DNA from: CAJBLF01 sp041679065
GTDB lineage: Bacteria; Patescibacteriota; Gracilibacteria; Absconditabacterales; Absconditicoccaceae
Direction of reading: 5' to 3'
DNA length: 16,339 nucleotides
NCBI GenBank assembly: GCA_041679065.1
Contig: JBBABI010000023.1
Location: forward strand, 1 to 16,339
Below are positions 15,163 through 16,339 of this stretch, one piece after another. The notes under the pieces are model-generated. The model was not told where the DNA came from, did no database searches, and saw nothing but the letters and a program-made list of their open reading frames with translations. Positions within the stretch are counted from its first letter, which is position 1; each line of letters begins with the position of its first letter. A program made the translations under genes and the position numbers.

Positions 15163-15189
15163 AAAGGGCAGAATAATGCCCTTTTTTTT
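15163..15189 (+). terminator. Terminator of the 273-residue gene
   Basis: AAAGGGCA (15163-15170) pairs with TGCCCTTT (15177-15184), loop GAATAA, then T-run. The span 15190-15315 that follows is AT-rich and holds pyrimidine runs with CTTACTTTTGTCTC-like repeats; no gene is seen in it. Confidence 0.85.
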
Positions 15190-15315
15190 ATTTGTCTTAC
15201 TTTTGTCTCTTTTTTTTCCTACTTTCGTCCGTTTTTTTCTTTTTTTAATAAAGTAAAATACAGCAATAAAATTAGTTTATAGTTCGGAGTTCATAGTGCA
15301 GAGTCTTTATTTTTG

Positions 15316-15321
15316 TATAAT
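15316..15321 (+). promoter_or_regulatory. Near-leaderless promoter -10 TATAAT
   Basis: Perfect TATAAT (15316-15321) ends 8 bases before the ATG at 15330. A normal start point 6-8 bases downstream would leave only about 0-2 leader bases, so the mRNA is probably leaderless. I see no good -35. Confidence 0.55.
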
Positions 15322-15329
15322 TTGGAGAA

Positions 15330-15680
15330 ATGGAATATTGAATACACGAAAGGGCATTAGATTTTGCAATAGACATAAGCAAACAGTACATTATTCTCAA
15401 AAATAAAAGATATTACGAGATTGCTTCACAAGTATTTAGATCATGAACAAGTATTTGAGCAAATGTATCAGAAGCACAATCAGGATGTAGCAAGAAAGAT
15501 TTTATCAACAAAATGAACATTAGCCTAAAAGAAGCCAGAGAAACAATGTATCGACTTAGGGTCCTCCAGAAGTGATTTAACGAACCCAATAGAGAACTAC
15601 AAGAAAAATGTGAAATAATAATAAAAATACTCATAACTATTATCAAAAGAACCAAAGAAAATAATCAAAAGCAGAATTAA
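15330..15680 (+). CDS. Four-helix bundle protein, 23S rRNA-IVS type (code 25)
   Basis: A 116-residue protein of the four-helix bundle family first found as 23S rRNA intervening-sequence proteins (PF05635/TIGR02436). The signature FRSGTSIGANVSEAQSGCSK is exact, followed by KDFINKMNISLKEARETMYRL. Four of its five glycines are TGA, including both in SGTSIGAN, which is the clearest proof of UGA=Gly here. Read in the standard code the gene is broken into short pieces and would be missed. The full family length of about 115-120 is kept, start to TAA. Homologues form homopentamers of unknown role and are scattered widely, often as mobile or repeated genes. It is not inside a 23S gene here. Confidence 0.93.
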
Positions 15681-15767
15681 CTATACACTATAACACTATA
15701 CACCATACACTATACACCATACACTATACACCATACACTATACACTATACACCATACACTATACACT
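15681..15767. repeat. TATACAC/CATACAC tandem array
   Basis: About 87 bases of 7-8 base units CTATACAC and CATACAC in a near-alternating order, between the stop of the four-helix gene and comF. No spacers, so it is not CRISPR. It lies where the comF promoter would be expected. Confidence 0.85.
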
Positions 15768-15793
15768 CAATATTTACTATATTATCAATCTCC

Positions 15794-16339
15794 ATGAATA
15801 TCCTCAATCGATTCTTTCCTAAACATTGCATCTCTTGTGACAAGCAAGGCGATTATTTGTGTGTACCCTGCAAAAGGAAGCTCATTCCTCACCCCGAAAT
15901 CTGTCCCTATTGTCATAGAACATCCAAAGATTACGCAACCTGCCTAGATTGTAAGATGGAAAAAGAAAATTACTTGGAAGGAATCATTATTCCTTTTGCC
16001 TATACGGATGAGATCAAGAAACTCATTTTGAAATTAAAATATTATCACAAAAAAGACGTCATTGATTTCTTGGTCGATAGGCTAATCCTATCACTTCAAT
16101 TAAATCAAAAAATAAACCAAATGATGTACCCCCTTTTCGAAAGGGGGAGGGCCGGAACGGCGGGGGATTTTTCTGCAAAAAACAATCCATCACCTTTCAA
16201 CGCTTCCCCTTAAAGGACTTCCTTCGGTCGCACGTTTCAACCTTTCCACGTCACTTTTATCCCTTCCCACCGATATAGGAAGCGATTCGTCAAAGGATAC
16301 AACCAATCCGAGCTTCTGGCAAGGAAACTCGCAGTCAAA
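15794..16339 (+). pseudogene. comF: ComF-like protein interrupted by a palindromic insertion
   Basis: The N-terminal half of a ComF amidophosphoribosyltransferase-like protein: a double zinc ribbon with cysteines at 12, 15, 23, 26, 37, 40, 50 and 53 (HCISC, LCVPC, CPYC, CLDC), then IPFAYTDEIKKLILKLKYYH, the start of the PRTase part. At residue about 113 the family pattern ends and a GC-rich element encodes unrelated residues to TAA at 16211-16213. Downstream, in the same frame, FIPSHRYRKRFVKGYNQSEL is the typical ComF continuation (family: VPxHxxRxxxRGFNQAELLA), so about 110-120 bases were inserted. The window ends before the PRPP loop. As sequenced the gene yields a truncated zinc-ribbon protein. 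ComF is used in DNA uptake. It lacks TGA. Confidence 0.82.
16129..16247. repeat. GC-rich palindromic element inside comF
   Basis: CCCCCTTT and AAAGGGGG around TCG (16129-16147), then GCCG GAA CGGC (16151-16161), a run of five G and a T-run: two hairpins typical of repetitive palindromic elements. The rest (to about 16247) includes GGACTTCCTTCGGTCGCACG. GC-rich in an AT-rich genome, it was probably acquired. Ends are placed from where ComF-like sequence stops and restarts, so are approximate. Confidence 0.6.

Noticed and set aside
15681..15767. CRISPR array
   Set aside because: Units are 7-8 bases and contiguous with no unique spacers and no cas genes.
1..16339. TGA-interrupted genes as pseudogenes
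   Set aside because: Ten genes in a row would all be decayed only by TGA, never by TAA, TAG or frameshifts, with conserved glycines at the TGA sites.
1..16339. UGA as tryptophan (Mycoplasma code) or selenocysteine
   Set aside because: Conserved columns at the TGA codons are glycines, not Trp or Cys, and no SECIS-like hairpins follow them.
1..16339. tRNA or rRNA gene, including tRNA-Gly(UCA)
   Set aside because: No cloverleaf or T-loop pattern was seen on reading either strand; the decoding tRNA must lie elsewhere.

Overview
Organism. Several genes here read correctly only if UGA is a glycine codon. Examples are the conserved glycines of a four-helix bundle (23S rRNA intervening-sequence type) protein at 15330-15680, a DUF5615 PIN-like toxin at 5386-5736, a radical SAM enzyme at 5908-7185 and an SLH-domain protein at 1-483. 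I count about 52 in-frame TGA codons, roughly a third of the glycines in those genes, and all of those genes end in TAA or TAG. This is genetic code 25, known from Candidatus Gracilibacteria and Absconditabacteria (SR1) of the Patescibacteria/CPR. A standard-code gene caller would break most of this window into fragments.

Layout. 1-1654: two convergent surface or exported proteins (a C-terminal SLH fragment and a secreted protein with a C-terminal membrane anchor), separated by a terminator and a polypyrimidine tandem repeat. 1655-5106: a repeat-rich promoter region, then a TrmB-type regulator and, 2 bases later, a 792-codon single-pass membrane protein rich in UGA. 5107-5784: a DUF433/DUF5615 toxin-antitoxin pair with a palindromic upstream site and a terminator. 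5785-10700: a block bounded by two copies of a VNTR/hairpin intergenic repeat, holding a radical SAM protein and then a seven-gene operon (methyltransferase, small coiled-coil, membrane and unrecognised proteins). 10714-12832: a DKNYY/DKNYH-like lipoprotein, a second lipoprotein and a probable beta-barrel. 12839-15189: a small minus-strand membrane protein, a probable CPR-conserved protein and an unrecognised 273-residue protein. 15190-16339: a four-helix bundle gene behind a near-leaderless promoter, a 7-mer array, and a comF gene interrupted by a GC-rich palindromic element with an in-frame stop.

Two coding styles. Genes with UGA-glycine mostly lack Shine-Dalgarno sites, and several are preceded by TTGCAA-N16-TATACT-like or ATTGACATT promoters. 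The operon at 7278-10574 has about 33 glycines and no UGA, and most of its genes have AAGGAGG-type ribosome sites. Its second gene makes sense only if UGA at 8222-8224 is a stop, since reading through gives a 104-residue tail antisensical to the next gene. This suggests an imported standard-code operon inside a code-25 genome, which is the most interesting observation here. A second UGA-free pair (11472-12790) has Bacteroidota-like signal peptides and A-rich leaders.

All counts were made by hand. No database search was possible.
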